Assembly: GCA_031293105.1 (NCBI GenBank)
Contig: JAUMSA010000087.1
Coordinates: 1 to 7,320, forward strand
Length of the DNA stretch: 7,320 nucleotides
Reading direction: 5' to 3'
Origin: Butyricicoccus sp.
Lineage (GTDB): Bacteria; Bacillota; Clostridia; Oscillospirales; Butyricicoccaceae
Shown: piece after piece, positions 7,244 through 7,320 of the stretch
How positions within the stretch are numbered: position 1 is the stretch's first letter
How the letters are laid out: every line of letters starts with the position of its first letter
Notes under the pieces: generated by a model
What the model was told of the DNA's origin: nothing
The model's input: the letters and a program-made list of their open reading frames with translations, nothing else
The model's database searches: none
Program-made: the position numbers and the translations under genes

Positions 7244-7251
7244 TCACCTCC
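7244..7251 (-). promoter_or_regulatory. Ribosome binding site that decides the ATPase start
   Basis: GGAGGTGA on the minus strand is a near-perfect Shine-Dalgarno sequence. GGAGG ends 8 bases before the ATG at 7238. The upstream in-frame ATG at 7253 overlaps this site and is therefore unlikely to be used. Confidence 0.75.
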
Positions 7252-7260
7252 ATTTACAGC

Positions 7261-7290
7261 TTCGGGATAGGGCGTTTGCCCTATCCCGAA
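7261..7290 (-). other. Perfect 13-bp stem-loop between the upstream gene and the ATPase gene
   Basis: TTCGGGATAGGGC (7261-7273) and GCCCTATCCCGAA (7278-7290) are exact reverse complements around a 4-base loop (AAAC in the transcript). The stem begins 8 bases after the upstream TAA and ends about 9 bases before the ATPase ribosome binding site. No T-run follows on either strand, so it does not look like a full intrinsic terminator. Similar hairpins after binding-protein genes in ABC operons protect the upstream message from 3' decay or cut down readthrough, so that the binding protein is made in excess. That role is inferred here. Confidence 0.75.
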
Positions 7291-7298
7291 AGGATCAG

Positions 7299-7320
7299 TT
7301 ATTCTTTGTACATCTCATCC
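7299..7320 (-). CDS. C-terminal end of an upstream gene, probably the transporter's solute-binding protein (partial)
   Basis: The minus strand shows an open frame entering from the window edge and ending DEMYKE with TAA at 7299-7301. Only six codons are visible, too few to identify a family. The idea that this is the substrate-binding lipoprotein rests on context alone: sugar-type ABC operons commonly place that gene just before the fused ATPase, and none is present elsewhere in this window. The stem-loop directly after the stop also fits the end of a highly expressed binding-protein gene. Other gene types are possible. Confidence 0.45.

Noticed and set aside
7261..7290. The hairpin as a rho-independent terminator
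   Set aside because: No T-run follows the stem on either strand, and a closely spaced gene with a strong ribosome binding site follows at once. A stabiliser or attenuator fits better.

Overview
The window is one strand-uniform operon fragment. Every gene reads on the minus strand, from right to left, with gaps of 60 bases or less and several ATGA start/stop overlaps. Base composition is moderately GC-rich by eye, and almost every gene is preceded by a strong GGAGG-like ribosome binding site. This, with protein families common in Clostridia-type Firmicutes, suggests a Gram-positive, gut-type anaerobe. The taxon is an inference, since no marker gene is present.

Layout in transcription order: (1) 7299-7320, the last codons of an upstream gene, probably the solute-binding protein of the transporter; (2) 7261-7290, a perfect 13-bp stem-loop in the intergenic gap; (3) 5721-7238, a duplicated-domain sugar-type ABC ATPase (RbsA/MglA/LsrA family); (4) 4768-5724, a first RbsC-type permease; (5) 3917-4756, a metallo-beta-lactamase-fold protein that has lost nearly all of its metal ligands; (6) 3102-3920, its paralogue with the complete AHL-lactonase-type ligand set; (7) 2126-3085, a second, different RbsC-type permease; (8) 858-2111, an M20-family zinc amidohydrolase; (9) 1-855, a class III PLP aminotransferase of the glutamate-1-semialdehyde aminotransferase-like group, cut by the window edge.

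Taken together this looks like an uptake-and-degradation operon. A CUT2/Lsr-type importer (binding protein, fused ATPase, two permeases) would bring in a small molecule. A lactonase-like hydrolase, an M20 deacylase/peptidase and an aminotransferase could then open an ester or lactone, cleave an amide and remove an amino group. The substrate cannot be read from the sequence. An N-acylated amino or lactone compound fits the enzyme set, but this is inference. The most unusual element is the pair of adjacent MBL paralogues, one apparently active and one apparently a pseudoenzyme, placed between the two permease genes.

No tRNA, rRNA, CRISPR, insertion sequence or convincing promoter was seen. There is no gene-free stretch longer than 60 bases.
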